The notes beneath the pieces are model-generated. The model was given only the letters and a program-made list of their open reading frames with translations, made no database searches and was not told where the DNA came from. This document shows positions 50,825 to 60,158 of a stretch of DNA of 64,000 nucleotides, piece after piece. Source of the DNA: an uncultured Devosia sp. (GTDB taxonomy: Bacteria; Pseudomonadota; Alphaproteobacteria; Rhizobiales; Devosiaceae); contig NZ_CAUQDV010000001.1 in assembly GCF_963517015.1 (NCBI RefSeq), positions 2,796,001 through 2,860,000 on the forward strand, in the 5' to 3' direction. Position 1 is the first letter of the stretch. Every line of letters starts with the position of its first letter. Position numbers and translations under genes: made by a program.

Positions 50825-52032
50825 GCCGTGGCTTCAACGGGCCGGGGCCGGTTTTCCAGCCCCCGCGCCCAGCGCACCACGGGACGTTCGAGCAGGTAGA
50901 AACTCAGCGTCGCGACGAGGACGCTGAGGGCAATGGCGGTGGCGCTGGAGACCAGCCAAATGGTCCAGCCATTTTCGCCCGAACCATCGAAGGCCGGTGG
51001 CGCCAGGCGCGCCATCAGGCCGATGATCAGGAAATGCCAGATGTAGATGCCGAAGGACATCTCGGCGATGAAGCGCGACAGACGATTGTCGAGCAAGCGC
51101 CCAACGGCGACAGAACTCGGCAAGGCCACCAGCGCGACGCAGATGGCCAGAGGCATCCACGGATAGCCATAGGGAATGCCCGCAAGGCCAAAACCCTCGT
51201 TGAGCCCGCCGATGTGCGCGGCCATGATCCAGCCAGCAACGAAAACCGCAAGCAATCCAATGGCATCGCAGAGCCAGTGACGAAACTGATTCAGCTTGAC
51301 CTGAATGCCGGCTGCCAGGGCACCCAGCGCAAAGATGGCGAAGAAGCCGACCGGATTGAAACGCGGCATCCAGGCCTTGGCGCCACCCGTCAGGCCATGG
51401 TTCCAGCCGCGCTCAACCTCGTCGATCGGCGCCCATTGCACGACCATCAGGTGCAGGGCGATGACGACGCCGATGATGCCAACCCAGGCGAGGCGTGCGG
51501 GCCAGCTGCGCAGACGCAACGCAAAGAGGACAGCCAGGAAGAAGGGCAGCAGCAGGTAGGACGTGACCTCGAAGCCGATCGACCAGAGCGGACCATTATT
51601 GTCGACCGGAAACAGGGTGAACCAGTGCCAGTCGCTGAGCAGGAAAAAGCCGGTGACGAGCCGGATGACGCGTTCGGTATCCAGCGGCGAGCCGCTGACG
51701 GTGATGGAGAGGACAAAGCTCAGACCCAACGCCAGCCAGAAGCCGGGCAGGATGCGGGCGCCGCGCCGCAGGGCATAGATGCGCAGCGAGGGCATGGGCT
51801 CGCCGCGGTCGAGCGCGAGCCAGAAGGGGCGCGCCAGCAGAAAGCCGCTCAGAACGAAAAAGACCGTAACGCCGAAGCTGCCCATGATGAAAAAGTCCAT
51901 CAACGGCGCGGCCCAATCGGGTACATTGCCCATGTCCATGCGGAAGGCCAGATGGTGCAGCAGCACGAGCATGCAGGCGGCAGCGCGCAGGAAGTCTGCG
52001 CCGAGCAGTCGCTGTTGGGTCAATTGAAACAT
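50821..52032 (-). CDS. Acyltransferase 3 family membrane protein (OafA-like), copy A
   Basis: A 403-residue inner-membrane acyltransferase of the acyltransferase-3 (OafA/YrhL) family with ten to eleven helices. The N-terminus has the family pattern LGADFLRAAACMLVLLHHLAF with the conserved Arg/His. FGVTVFFVLSGFLLARPF and PLWSIGFEVTSYLLLP follow. Such enzymes O-acetylate surface polysaccharides or lipids; the acceptor here is unknown. ATG 52032 is preferred over TTG 52080. A hairpin (CCCGC-loop-GCGGG) abuts the ATG and no Shine-Dalgarno is visible. The gene is divergent from guaA, so both promoters share the 105 bases between them. Confidence 0.9.
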   Translation of the reverse strand: MFQLTQQRLLGADFLRAAACMLVLLHHLAFRMDMGNVPDWAAPLMDFFIMGSFGVTVFFVLSGFLLARPFWLALDRGEPMPSLRIYALRRGARILPGFWLALGLSFVLSITVSGSPLDTERVIRLVTGFFLLSDWHWFTLFPVDNNGPLWSIGFEVTSYLLLPFFLAVLFALRLRSWPARLAWVGIIGVVIALHLMVVQWAPIDEVERGWNHGLTGGAKAWMPRFNPVGFFAIFALGALAAGIQVKLNQFRHWLCDAIGLLAVFVAGWIMAAHIGGLNEGFGLAGIPYGYPWMPLAICVALVALPSSVAVGRLLDNRLSRFIAEMSFGIYIWHFLIIGLMARLAPPAFDGSGENGWTIWLVSSATAIALSVLVATLSFYLLERPVVRWARGLENRPRPVEATA

Positions 52033-52137
52033 CCCGCGAGGTTTGCGGGGCAACGCACCGCATTTTGTTTCGTTGCGCAAGGCTTGAATGCGTCGCTAAT
52101 GCTTGCGCATTTTTTCAGGCGGAGATAAGGCCAGCCC

Positions 52138-53709
52138 ATGCAAAACACAGCCCAGACTGACCGCCCGCAATCCATCCTCATCGTGGACTTCGGTTCGCAA
52201 GTCACCCAGCTGATTGCGCGCCGCATTCGCGAGACCGGCGTCTATTGCGAAATCCACCCCTTCCAGAGCGCCGCAGTCGCCGTGGCCGCCATGCAGCCTT
52301 CAGGCATCGTGCTTTCGGGTGGACCCGCTTCGACACTGGACGAGAATGCGCCGACCATTGATCCGGCCGTGTTTGCCGCAGGCGTGCCGATCCTCGGCAT
52401 CTGCTATGGCCAGCAGGCGTTGTGCATGGCTTTGGGCGGCAAGGTCGAGGCCGGGCATCACCGTGAATTTGGCCGGGCAGAAGTGAAGATCGAAAAGCCG
52501 GCGGCGCTTTATGACGGCGTCTGGGACCTGGGCACCGAGCATCAGGTCTGGATGAGCCATGGCGACCGCGTCGTCGCCCTGCCCGAGGGTTTCGAGGTCG
52601 TCGGCACTTCGGCCAATGCCCCCTTCGCCATGATTGCCAACGAAGCGCGCCGCATCTGGGCCGTGCAGTTCCACCCCGAAGTTGTGCACACGCCCGATGG
52701 CGCGAAGCTCTATGCCAATTTCGTCCACAAGATCTGCGGCATCGACGCCAACTGGACCATGTCCGCCTACCGCCAGAAGATGATCGAAAAGATCCGCGCC
52801 CAGGTCGGCAGCGGCAAGGTCATCTGTGGTCTTTCGGGCGGCGTCGATTCCTCGGTTGCCGCTGTGCTGATCCATGAAGCGATCGGCGACCAGCTGACCT
52901 GTATCTATGTCGACCACGGCCTGATGCGCCTCAACGAGACCGAGCAGGTCGTGACCATGTTCCGCGACCAGTACAATATCCCGCTGGTGCATGTGGATGC
53001 CTCGAAGGTCTTCCTGCGCGAGCTGGATGGCCAGACCGACCCGGAAACCAAACGCAAGATCATTGGCCGGCTGTTCATCGAGACCTTCGAAGAAGAGGCC
53101 AAGAAGCTTGGCGGCGCTGAATTCCTCGCGCAGGGCACGCTTTATCCCGACGTCATCGAATCCGTCAGCTTCACCGGCGGTCCCTCGGTCACCATCAAGT
53201 CGCACCACAATGTGGGCGGCCTGCCCGAGCGCATGAACATGCAGCTCGTCGAGCCGCTGCGTGAACTGTTCAAGGACGAAGTGCGTGCGCTGGGTCGTGA
53301 GTTGGGCCTGCCGGAGAGCTTCATCGGCCGCCACCCCTTCCCCGGCCCCGGCCTTGCCATCCGCTGCCCGGGCGGCATCTCGCCGGAGAAGCTGGACATC
53401 CTGCGCCAGGCGGACGCGATCTATCTCGATGAAATCCGCAAGTCCGGCCAGTATGACAAGATCTGGCAGGCCTTCGCTGTGTTGCTGCCAGTGCAGACCG
53501 TCGGCGTGATGGGCGACGGCCGCACCTATGAATTCGTCTGCGCCCTGCGCGCCGTGACTTCGGTCGACGGCATGACGGCCGACTTCTATCAGTTCGACAT
53601 GAACTTCCTCGGCAAGACCGCGACGCGCATCATCAATGAAGTGCGCGGCATCAATCGCGTGGTCTATGACGTGACCAGCAAGCCGCCCGGCACGATCGAG
53701 TGGGAATAG
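52138..53709 (+). CDS. guaA: GMP synthase (glutamine-hydrolysing)
   Basis: GuaA converts XMP to GMP using glutamine and ATP. The 523-residue protein has an N-terminal class I amidotransferase domain with Cys89 in GICYGQQALC and the His/Glu pair in FHPEVVHTP. An ATP-pyrophosphatase domain follows, with the P-loop GLSGGVDSSVA and VDHGLMR. A C-terminal dimerisation domain ends in DVTSKPPGTIEWE, the typical GuaA terminus. The start codon at 52138 follows GGAGATAAGG. It is transcribed alone, divergent from one acyltransferase and convergent with another. Confidence 0.98.
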   Translation: MQNTAQTDRPQSILIVDFGSQVTQLIARRIRETGVYCEIHPFQSAAVAVAAMQPSGIVLSGGPASTLDENAPTIDPAVFAAGVPILGICYGQQALCMALGGKVEAGHHREFGRAEVKIEKPAALYDGVWDLGTEHQVWMSHGDRVVALPEGFEVVGTSANAPFAMIANEARRIWAVQFHPEVVHTPDGAKLYANFVHKICGIDANWTMSAYRQKMIEKIRAQVGSGKVICGLSGGVDSSVAAVLIHEAIGDQLTCIYVDHGLMRLNETEQVVTMFRDQYNIPLVHVDASKVFLRELDGQTDPETKRKIIGRLFIETFEEEAKKLGGAEFLAQGTLYPDVIESVSFTGGPSVTIKSHHNVGGLPERMNMQLVEPLRELFKDEVRALGRELGLPESFIGRHPFPGPGLAIRCPGGISPEKLDILRQADAIYLDEIRKSGQYDKIWQAFAVLLPVQTVGVMGDGRTYEFVCALRAVTSVDGMTADFYQFDMNFLGKTATRIINEVRGINRVVYDVTSKPPGTIEWE

Positions 53710-53752
53710 GCGCCGAGCCATCCCACCGAACATCGACTGATCTGAAAATACT

Positions 53753-53779
53753 TATCCCCGCCCCCACAGGGCGGGGATA
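53753..53779. terminator. Bidirectional terminator between guaA and the second acyltransferase
   Basis: An eleven-base-pair perfect stem (TATCCCCGCCC with GGGCGGGGATA, loop CCACA) lies between two convergent genes. T-rich sequence follows on the plus side (TTCTCATTCT) and on the minus side (AGTATTTTC). Confidence 0.8.
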
Positions 53780-53782
53780 TTC

Positions 53783-54937
53783 TCATTCTGCGGGCTGCGT
53801 CGCCGGCGTCGCACGAAGGGACTTGAGCGCATTGAACCGGCCACCGAGCCAATCGAGGATGGCCATGGCGAATTTTTCGACCGGTTTGCGGAAGCGGTGT
53901 TCGAAGAGGGCCGAGAAGACAACGGCCATGCAGAAGGTGGTGGCGGTTACCAGGATTAGGGCCAGCCAGGCGGGCATGAAGCGATCGAAGGTGGCAAGGA
54001 AGCTCAGGCCGACATTTTCGTGGATGAGGTACCAGGAGAAGCTGAGGAGGCCGACACGGGCCACGGCTGGGGTGAGCACGGGGACATGCGGCAGGTCGCG
54101 ACCGGTGACATAGGCCAGGAAAACCAGGGCGAGAGCGAGATAGATCATGGCGCAGACCAGGGCGACAATCAGGCCATCGTGGTTCTCGAAGCTATAGGCC
54201 TCGATACCGACAACAATGGTGGAGAGGATCAGATTTGCAGCCATCAGGCCGCGATAGCCCAGGGCGCCCTGCTGGATGCGCCGGCCGAGAATGCCGACGG
54301 CGAAGAAGCTCAGATAGGGGGCGATGGCGAGGAATTTGAGCATGGACTGCGGATTGATCGGGCCGGCGCTGGTGTCGGAGATCAGCGTCGAGGCCATCCA
54401 GATCGGGGCCATGACAATGGCAAGCCAGGCGAAAAACCGGGTCAGCCGTTCCGGGGCGACGAGAACTGCGGCCAGAATGGCGATCAGCAGGTAGAACTTG
54501 ATCTCGACCGCGATCGACCAGAAGGCGCCATCGACCCATTCGCCAATCTCGCCCAGGAAGAAGAGGTTGAGGGCCACGTCACCAAGACCGGGCTCGACCG
54601 CACGGAAATGTGCGGCGGGGACGCTAGGCACCTGGAAAACCACGCCGAAGATGAAGAGCAGCAGTACGGCCGCGAAGAAAGCCGGATAGATGCGCGAGAA
54701 ACGTCGGGACAGGAAGACGCCAACGGTGGCCGAGCGCTCCAGGGTCATGAAGATGCAGTAGCCGGAGATGATGAAGAAAAAATAGACCCCGACCCAGCCG
54801 AAGAACACCTGCCAGGGCGCGCCTTCGGCGATATTGAGGGATTCGGCGGGGAGACGCGCGGTGAAATGGAACAGAACCACCAGGAGGATGGCGATTCCGC
54901 GAAAGACGTCGATGGTCTCGACCCGGCCTTTGGTCAT
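53783..54937 (-). CDS. Acyltransferase 3 family membrane protein (OafA-like), copy B
   Basis: A 384-residue acyltransferase-3 protein from ATG 54937, with the family N-terminus ETIDVFRGIAILLVVLFHF, the central GWVGVYFFFIISGYCIF and DGAFWSIAVEIKFYLL. Ten or more helices are evident. It resembles the other acyltransferase in layout but is clearly diverged in sequence, so the two probably acylate different acceptors. The start is uncertain: in-frame ATGs at 54970 (with GGAAAG upstream) and 54991 could add residues before the first helix. It ends close to guaA, separated by a bidirectional terminator. Confidence 0.88.
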   Translation of the reverse strand: MTKGRVETIDVFRGIAILLVVLFHFTARLPAESLNIAEGAPWQVFFGWVGVYFFFIISGYCIFMTLERSATVGVFLSRRFSRIYPAFFAAVLLLFIFGVVFQVPSVPAAHFRAVEPGLGDVALNLFFLGEIGEWVDGAFWSIAVEIKFYLLIAILAAVLVAPERLTRFFAWLAIVMAPIWMASTLISDTSAGPINPQSMLKFLAIAPYLSFFAVGILGRRIQQGALGYRGLMAANLILSTIVVGIEAYSFENHDGLIVALVCAMIYLALALVFLAYVTGRDLPHVPVLTPAVARVGLLSFSWYLIHENVGLSFLATFDRFMPAWLALILVTATTFCMAVVFSALFEHRFRKPVEKFAMAILDWLGGRFNALKSLRATPATQPAE

Positions 54938-55132
54938 GTAGGGATACTCTGATGTCCGCGCCCGTTCCATAGCGCTTTCCGAGCGCGCCATGTGGGGTAT
55001 CCTGAGCCTAGGCTTAACAGGTAAAGCTTTAGGCAAATGGCTCGGTAAACAGCGGGTTTTCTGCGCGCATTTGCTTTCGCCGGGGACCATGCTAAACACG
55101 CCCCGAATTCAAGTGATGACCTTAGGCAGGCC

Positions 55133-56020
55133 ATGTCCCAGGACAATATTTTCCGCGAAGTCGACGAAGAGCTGCGCAGCGATCGCATGCGTGCGCTGTG
55201 GCGCCGTTTTGCACCCTTCGTGTTTGGCGCTGCGATTGCAGTCGTGGCCGTGGTCGCCTTCAACGAAGGCTGGACCTGGTATCACAGCAATAATGCGGCT
55301 TCCTCGTCGGACGAGCTCTATGTGGCCTTCGACGAGATCGATGGCGGCGACCTCGCTGCAGCCCAGACGCAGCTCGACACGCTGATTGCCAATGGTTCGG
55401 GCAGCTATCCGGTGCTGGCGCAGTTTCGCAAGGCGGGTGTGCTGGCCAAGGAAGGCAAGACTGCCGAGGCCGTGGCCGCCTATGACGCGCTGGCCAATGA
55501 CCAGTCCAACCCGCGCCTGCGCGAGTTGGCGCTGGTGCTGGGCGGCACGCTGATGGTCGATGGTGGCACGCTGAGCGATGTCGACAGCCGCGTCGGTTCG
55601 ATTGCCGCCGAAGGCAGCCCGCTGCGCAACGCTGCGCGCGAAGCGCTGGGCCTCGCACAGTACAAGGCTGGCGACTTTGCCGCCGCGCAGACCAGCTTCG
55701 ACGCCGTGGTCAACGACCCGATGACGCAGAGCAATACGCGCAATCGCATGGGTTATTACCTGGCCCAATTGCTGAGCGAAGGCGCCATTGCCGAGGCGCC
55801 GGAAGTGGCAACCGACGCGGACGCCGCAGCGACGGCAATCGACGAGATGGTCAGCGAAGACGCGCCGACTGCCGAAGTGCCGGTCGAGGCTGCTCCGGCT
55901 GCTGAAACCCCGGTGGTCCCTGCTGCCGAAGCGACAGCTGACGACGCCGCTCCTGCAACTGAAACGCCTGCAGCAGATGTTCCTGCTGCAACTCCCGAGA
56001 CAGAGCCGGCCGCGCAGTAA
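55133..56020 (+). CDS. YfgM/TPR-like membrane-anchored protein upstream of der
   Basis: A 295-residue protein with a cytosolic N-terminus (SQDNIFREVDEELRSDRMRALWRRF), one membrane helix (about 27-45) and TPR-like helical repeats in residues about 60-210. A low-complexity Ala/Glu/Thr/Pro tail (215-295) follows. This matches the tetratricopeptide/YfgM group, an ancillary SecYEG-associated protein in E. coli. The E. coli gene order yfgM-bamB-der is partly mirrored here, since der follows 33 bases later, although bamB is absent. The acidic, proline-rich tail is longer than in E. coli YfgM. A periplasmic location of the TPR part is inferred. Confidence 0.8.
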   Translation: MSQDNIFREVDEELRSDRMRALWRRFAPFVFGAAIAVVAVVAFNEGWTWYHSNNAASSSDELYVAFDEIDGGDLAAAQTQLDTLIANGSGSYPVLAQFRKAGVLAKEGKTAEAVAAYDALANDQSNPRLRELALVLGGTLMVDGGTLSDVDSRVGSIAAEGSPLRNAAREALGLAQYKAGDFAAAQTSFDAVVNDPMTQSNTRNRMGYYLAQLLSEGAIAEAPEVATDADAAATAIDEMVSEDAPTAEVPVEAAPAAETPVVPAAEATADDAAPATETPAADVPAATPETEPAAQ

Positions 56021-56053
56021 GCGGCCCCTCGTCTCCTTTCGGATCGGATTGAT

Positions 56054-57505
56054 ATGACCGTCACCGTTGCCATTGTCGGTCGTCCCAACGTCGGCAAATC
56101 CACCCTGTTCAACCGCCTCGTCGGTCGCAAGATCGCCCTGGTCGATGACACGCCAGGCGTGACCCGCGATCGTCGCGAAGCCGAGGGCCGCATTGCGGAC
56201 CTGACGTTCCGCATTCTCGACACGGCCGGCTATGAAGACGTGACCGATGGTTCGCTCGAGGACCGGATGCGCCAGCAGACCGAGCTGGCGATCAAGGAAG
56301 CCGACGTCATCCTCTTCATGATCGATGCCCGCGCCGGTGTCGTGCCGCTGGACCAGCGCTTTGCGCAGGTGCTGCGCAAGGCTGGCAAGGATGTGCATCT
56401 GGTCGGCAACAAGGCCGAAAGCGGCGCTGCGGAAGCGGGCCTCGTGGAAGCGTTCAAGCTGGGTTTTGGCGAAGCGATTGCGCTGTCGGCCGAGCATGGG
56501 CTGGGGCTGTCGGAACTCTATTCCATCGTTTCGGCGACAATCGACCGCAAGAATGCCGAGAGCGAAGCCATGGAAGTGGGCGATCTCGATGAGATGCCCG
56601 AAGTCGATGTCGATATCACCGAGGACATGCTCGAAGGTGAAGGCGACGAGGCCACGCTGCGCTGGAACCCCAAGCGCTATCTCAACGTCGCCATCGTCGG
56701 CCGCCCCAATGCTGGCAAGTCGACGCTGATCAACCGCATGGTGGGCGAAGAGCGCGTGCTGGTCGGCCCCGAGGCCGGCATTACCCGCGACTCGATCCTG
56801 GTGCCCTGGGAGTGGGAAGGCCGGGTGATCAACCTGGTCGATACCGCCGGTATCCGCCGCCGTTCGCGCGTGACCGAGAAGCTAGAAAAGCTGGCGGTCG
56901 GCGATTCGCTGCGCTCGATCCAGTATGCCGAAGTTGTCGTGCTGATGCTGGACGCGACCATTCCATTCGAAAAGCAGGACCTGGCGCTGGCCGATCTGGT
57001 CGAGCGCGAGGGCCGCGCTCTGGTGATCGCGGTCAACAAGTGGGACCTGATCGAGGACAAGAACGAGCATCTCAAGATGCTGCGCGAGGAATGTGAGCGC
57101 CTGCTGCCGCAGCTGCGTGGCGTACCGCTGGTGACCCTCTCGGGCCTTACCGGCAAGAATATCGACAAGCTGATGGATGCGATCTTTGCCATCGAACGCA
57201 CCTGGAACGCCCATGTGTCGACGGCGCGGCTCAATCGCTGGCTTTACGGCATGGTCGAGGGGCATCCGCCGCCGGCCATGTCCGGTCGTCGCCTCAAGCT
57301 GCGCTACATGACGCAGGCCAAGACCAGGCCGCCGAGCTTCATTCTTTTCGCATCGCGGCCGGATGTGCTGCCAATGTCGTATCAGCGCTACCTGATCAAT
57401 GGGTTGCGCGAGGCCTTCAACATCAAGGGCACGCCGATCCGGCTCTGGGTTCGCGGGGGTAGCAAGAACCCCTATGACGACAAGAACGAACGCAAGATGG
57501 GATGA
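56054..57505 (+). CDS. der: Ribosome biogenesis GTPase Der (EngA)
   Basis: Der is the tandem-GTPase assembly factor for the 50S subunit. The 483 residues contain two G domains: the first with GRPNVGKST at its N-terminus and NKAES-like G4, the second with GRPNAGKST near residue 220 and NKWD. A KH-like C-terminal domain (KTRPPSFILFASRPDVLP, then NIKGTPIRLWVRGGSKNPY) ends it. The linker between the G domains is acidic (residues about 180-205), as in other alphaproteobacterial Der. It is followed by a good terminator. It probably shares a transcript with the YfgM-like gene. Confidence 0.98.
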   Translation: MTVTVAIVGRPNVGKSTLFNRLVGRKIALVDDTPGVTRDRREAEGRIADLTFRILDTAGYEDVTDGSLEDRMRQQTELAIKEADVILFMIDARAGVVPLDQRFAQVLRKAGKDVHLVGNKAESGAAEAGLVEAFKLGFGEAIALSAEHGLGLSELYSIVSATIDRKNAESEAMEVGDLDEMPEVDVDITEDMLEGEGDEATLRWNPKRYLNVAIVGRPNAGKSTLINRMVGEERVLVGPEAGITRDSILVPWEWEGRVINLVDTAGIRRRSRVTEKLEKLAVGDSLRSIQYAEVVVLMLDATIPFEKQDLALADLVEREGRALVIAVNKWDLIEDKNEHLKMLREECERLLPQLRGVPLVTLSGLTGKNIDKLMDAIFAIERTWNAHVSTARLNRWLYGMVEGHPPPAMSGRRLKLRYMTQAKTRPPSFILFASRPDVLPMSYQRYLINGLREAFNIKGTPIRLWVRGGSKNPYDDKNERKMG

Positions 57506-57511
57506 TTTGAG

Positions 57512-57540
57512 ACCCGCGGCGAAAGCTGCGGGTTTTGCTT
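57512..57540 (+). terminator. Rho-independent terminator after der
   Basis: ACCCGCGGC-GAAA-GCTGCGGGT (57512-57533) with one G-U pair, followed by TTTGCTTT; six bases past the der stop codon. Confidence 0.85.
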
Positions 57541-57624
57541 TGAGAGGGCCGAGTCAGCGAGAGGTTGCCAATAGCGCGGCGCAGGATCAATCTTGGACCC
57601 GGATGCTTGAGGGAGGTTGAGGGC

Positions 57625-58287
57625 ATGAACAAGGATAAAGATGCGGTGGTGCGAATGCATCGGCGTGCATTCCTAGCGGGTTCAGCGGCGGTGGTCGGCG
57701 GCATGGCACTGGCGGGTTGTTCGACCGGAGGGATGAGCTTTGCCGAGGCAGAGCGGGTCTATGGGCCGCTGCCCAATGAGCGGTTCCCGGTGCCGGCGGT
57801 CAATGTTGCCAAGATCGATTCGAAATATCTGCGGCGGCGCGTGAGGTATGCTTCGAGCGAGCCGGTGGGGACGATCATCGTCGACCCCAAGCATTACTAT
57901 GTCTATCGCATCGAAGGCGAAGGCTATGCCACCCGCTATGGTGCCAATGTAGGGCGGTCAGGGTTCCTCTGGAGCGGCGAGGCCTATATCGGGCGCAAGG
58001 CGGAATGGCCGATCTGGACACCCCCGCGCGAGATGATCCTGCGGCAGCCGGAAGCGGCGCCCTATGCCAATGGCATGGCCCCTGGGCTGAACAATCCCCT
58101 CGGGGCGCGGACGCTCTATCTCTACCAGGACGGGCGATACACGCTCTATACGATCTACAGCACGATCATGCCGGAGACGATTGGGCGCGGAGTTTCGAGT
58201 GGCTGCGTGGGCCTTCTGACGCAGGACATGCTCGATCTCTACGACAAGACGCCGGTGGATACGAAGGTGATCGTGCTGAAGGCGTGA
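57625..58287 (+). CDS. L,D-transpeptidase (YkuD family), Tat/lipoprotein signal
   Basis: A 220-residue exported protein with a twin-arginine-like start (HRRAFLAGSAAVVGG) running into a lipobox LAGC near residue 31, so it may be a Tat-exported lipoprotein. YkuD L,D-transpeptidases cross-link peptidoglycan at meso-DAP or attach proteins. The catalytic region reads GVSSGCVGL, in place of the common SHGCVR. The cysteine is present but the His and Arg differ. The upstream phrases TIIVDPKHYYVYR and GAYIGRKAEWPIWTPP-like segments are characteristic. ATG 57625 follows GAGG. The gene follows der's terminator by about 85 bases and faces guaB tail-to-tail. Confidence 0.87.
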   Translation: MNKDKDAVVRMHRRAFLAGSAAVVGGMALAGCSTGGMSFAEAERVYGPLPNERFPVPAVNVAKIDSKYLRRRVRYASSEPVGTIIVDPKHYYVYRIEGEGYATRYGANVGRSGFLWSGEAYIGRKAEWPIWTPPREMILRQPEAAPYANGMAPGLNNPLGARTLYLYQDGRYTLYTIYSTIMPETIGRGVSSGCVGLLTQDMLDLYDKTPVDTKVIVLKA

Positions 58288-58326
58288 TCAAGCCCCCTCG
58301 CCTCGACGGCGAGAGGGCAGATTGAG

Positions 58327-59829
58327 TTAGCGCCCGCTGCGGTAGTTGGGGGCTTCGCGGGTGATGGTCACGTCGTGGACGTGGCTTTCATTGAGCGCGG
58401 CGCCGGAGATCTTCACGAAGACCGAGTTGTCGCGGAAGTCCTTGAGATTGTGAGCGCCGGTATAGCCCATAGAGGCGCGAAGGCCGCCGGCGAGCTGGTG
58501 CAGCACGGCACTTGCGGGACCCTTGTAGGGCACCTGGCCTTCAATGCCTTCGGGGACAAGCTTCATCTGGTCGCGCACATCCTGCTGGAAGTAGCGATCG
58601 GCCGAGCCCGAACCCATGGCGCCGACCGAGCCCATGCCGCGGTAGGATTTGTAGGAGCGGCCCTGGTAGAGATAGGTTTCGCCCGGGCTTTCGTCGGTGC
58701 CGGCAAGGAGCGAACCGACCATGACGCAGGATGCACCACCGGCCAGGGCTTTGGCCATGTCGCCGGAGAACTTGATGCCACCATCTGCGATGACCGGAAC
58801 GCCTTGGCGGGCGCCCTCCTCCGCGCAAGCCATGACGGCGGCCAGCTGCGGAACACCTACGCCGGCGACGATGCGGGTGGTGCAGATTGAGCCAGGGCCG
58901 ATGCCGACCTTGATGGAATCCGCGCCGGCATCGATCAAAGCCTTGGTGGCTTCAGCGGTGGCGACATTGCCGGCCACGATGCGGGTGGAATTGCTCTCGC
59001 GCTTGACGCGTTCGACTGCCTCGGCCACGCGCACCGAGTGGCCATGGGCAGTATCGATGACGAGGAGGTCAACGCCAGCTTCGATCAATTGGAGCGAGCG
59101 TTCGAAGCCCTGATCGCCAACGGTCGAGGCGGCAGCGACACGCAGGCGCCCCTGTGCATCCTTGACGGCATGCGGATTGAGCTGGGCCTTCTCGATATCC
59201 TTGACGGTGATAAGGCCGACGCAGCGATAGTCTTCATCGACCACGAGCAGCTTTTCGATGCGGTGCTTGTGCAGCAGGACCTTGGCTTCGTCCTTGGAGA
59301 CACCGTCGCGAACGGTGATCAGATTGCTTGCGGTCATCAGCTCGCGGATCGGCTGAGCGGGGTGGGAGGCGAAGCGCACATCGCGGTTGGTCAGGATGCC
59401 GACCAGCTTGCCGGTGGCACGACCGCCCTTGCCGCCGTTCTCGACGACCGGAATGCCGGAGATGCGGTTGGCCTGCATCAGCGAAAGCGCATCGGCCAGG
59501 GTGGCGTCAGGACCGATGGTGATCGGGTTGACGACCATGCCGGATTCGAAGCTCTTGACCTGGCGGACCTGCTCGGCCTGCTGCTCGGCGGTGAGGTTCT
59601 TATGGATGACGCCGAGGCCGCCGGCCTGGGCCATGGCGATGGCCATGGCGCTTTCGGTGACTGTGTCCATGGCCGAGGAAAGGATGGGAAGATTGAGCGC
59701 TATGTCCTTGGTGACATAGGTCGAAATGTCGGTTTCAGTGGGCAGAACATCGGAACGCGCGGGCTGCAGCAGCACGTCGTCAAAGGTCAGCGCATAGTCG
59801 CCGGTTGCAGTGCTAATGATTTTCGCCAA
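58327..59829 (-). CDS. guaB: Inosine-5'-monophosphate dehydrogenase
   Basis: IMPDH oxidises IMP to XMP, the step before GuaA. The 500-residue protein has LTFDDVLLQPARSDVLP at the N-terminus, two CBS domains (about residues 100-220), the cofactor and substrate loops, and the catalytic Cys316 in GSICTTRIVAG. The start is TTG at 59829, eight bases after AAGGG, giving the normal AKIISTATGDYALTF beginning; no ATG fits the N-terminus. A short inverted repeat lies 19 bases upstream and could be an operator. It is divergent from the first MFS gene. Confidence 0.96.
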   Translation of the reverse strand: MAKIISTATGDYALTFDDVLLQPARSDVLPTETDISTYVTKDIALNLPILSSAMDTVTESAMAIAMAQAGGLGVIHKNLTAEQQAEQVRQVKSFESGMVVNPITIGPDATLADALSLMQANRISGIPVVENGGKGGRATGKLVGILTNRDVRFASHPAQPIRELMTASNLITVRDGVSKDEAKVLLHKHRIEKLLVVDEDYRCVGLITVKDIEKAQLNPHAVKDAQGRLRVAAASTVGDQGFERSLQLIEAGVDLLVIDTAHGHSVRVAEAVERVKRESNSTRIVAGNVATAEATKALIDAGADSIKVGIGPGSICTTRIVAGVGVPQLAAVMACAEEGARQGVPVIADGGIKFSGDMAKALAGGASCVMVGSLLAGTDESPGETYLYQGRSYKSYRGMGSVGAMGSGSADRYFQQDVRDQMKLVPEGIEGQVPYKGPASAVLHQLAGGLRASMGYTGAHNLKDFRDNSVFVKISGAALNESHVHDVTITREAPNYRSGR

Positions 59830-59847
59830 GGCCAGACCCTTCCTGCC

Positions 59848-59864
59848 TTCTGATACAATCAGAA
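59848..59864 (-). promoter_or_regulatory. Inverted repeat near the guaB start
   Basis: TTCTGAT-ACA-ATCAGAA, a perfect seven-base inverted repeat with a three-base spacer, 19-35 bases upstream of the guaB TTG. Its position near the expected transcript start fits an operator, but no regulator is identified. Confidence 0.35.
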
Positions 59865-60158
59865 ATGTTGAGGTGTTGAACCGGCCGTCGCTTGGCGGCG
59901 GGTTCAGGTTGGCGAGGGTCAATAGCACTGGACCCGGGTTTTGCAAAGGGCAGCAGGGCTTGCGGCGCTGGTCGGCAGACTTGCGCCCAGCCCCCTACCC
60001 AAGTGGTTTTCCCGATGCTATCAGAACAGGGTTTGGGCGCTCCATCCGCCAAACCTTCTCACAAACATAGCCGTCTAGCCTTTGCAGGCAAGGAAACTGG
60101 GTTCATAGTTTGCCTGGTCGCGTTCGCGGCTTTCCGACTCGTTTCCCGGCCTTCGCAA

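Noticed and set aside
52300..53733. Minus-strand open frame opposite guaA
   Set aside because: Antisense of guaA, which carries all catalytic motifs.
58293..58317. CTCGCC/GGCGAG hairpin between the L,D-transpeptidase and guaB
   Set aside because: Short stem with no T-run; a convergent gene pair could use it but it cannot be supported.
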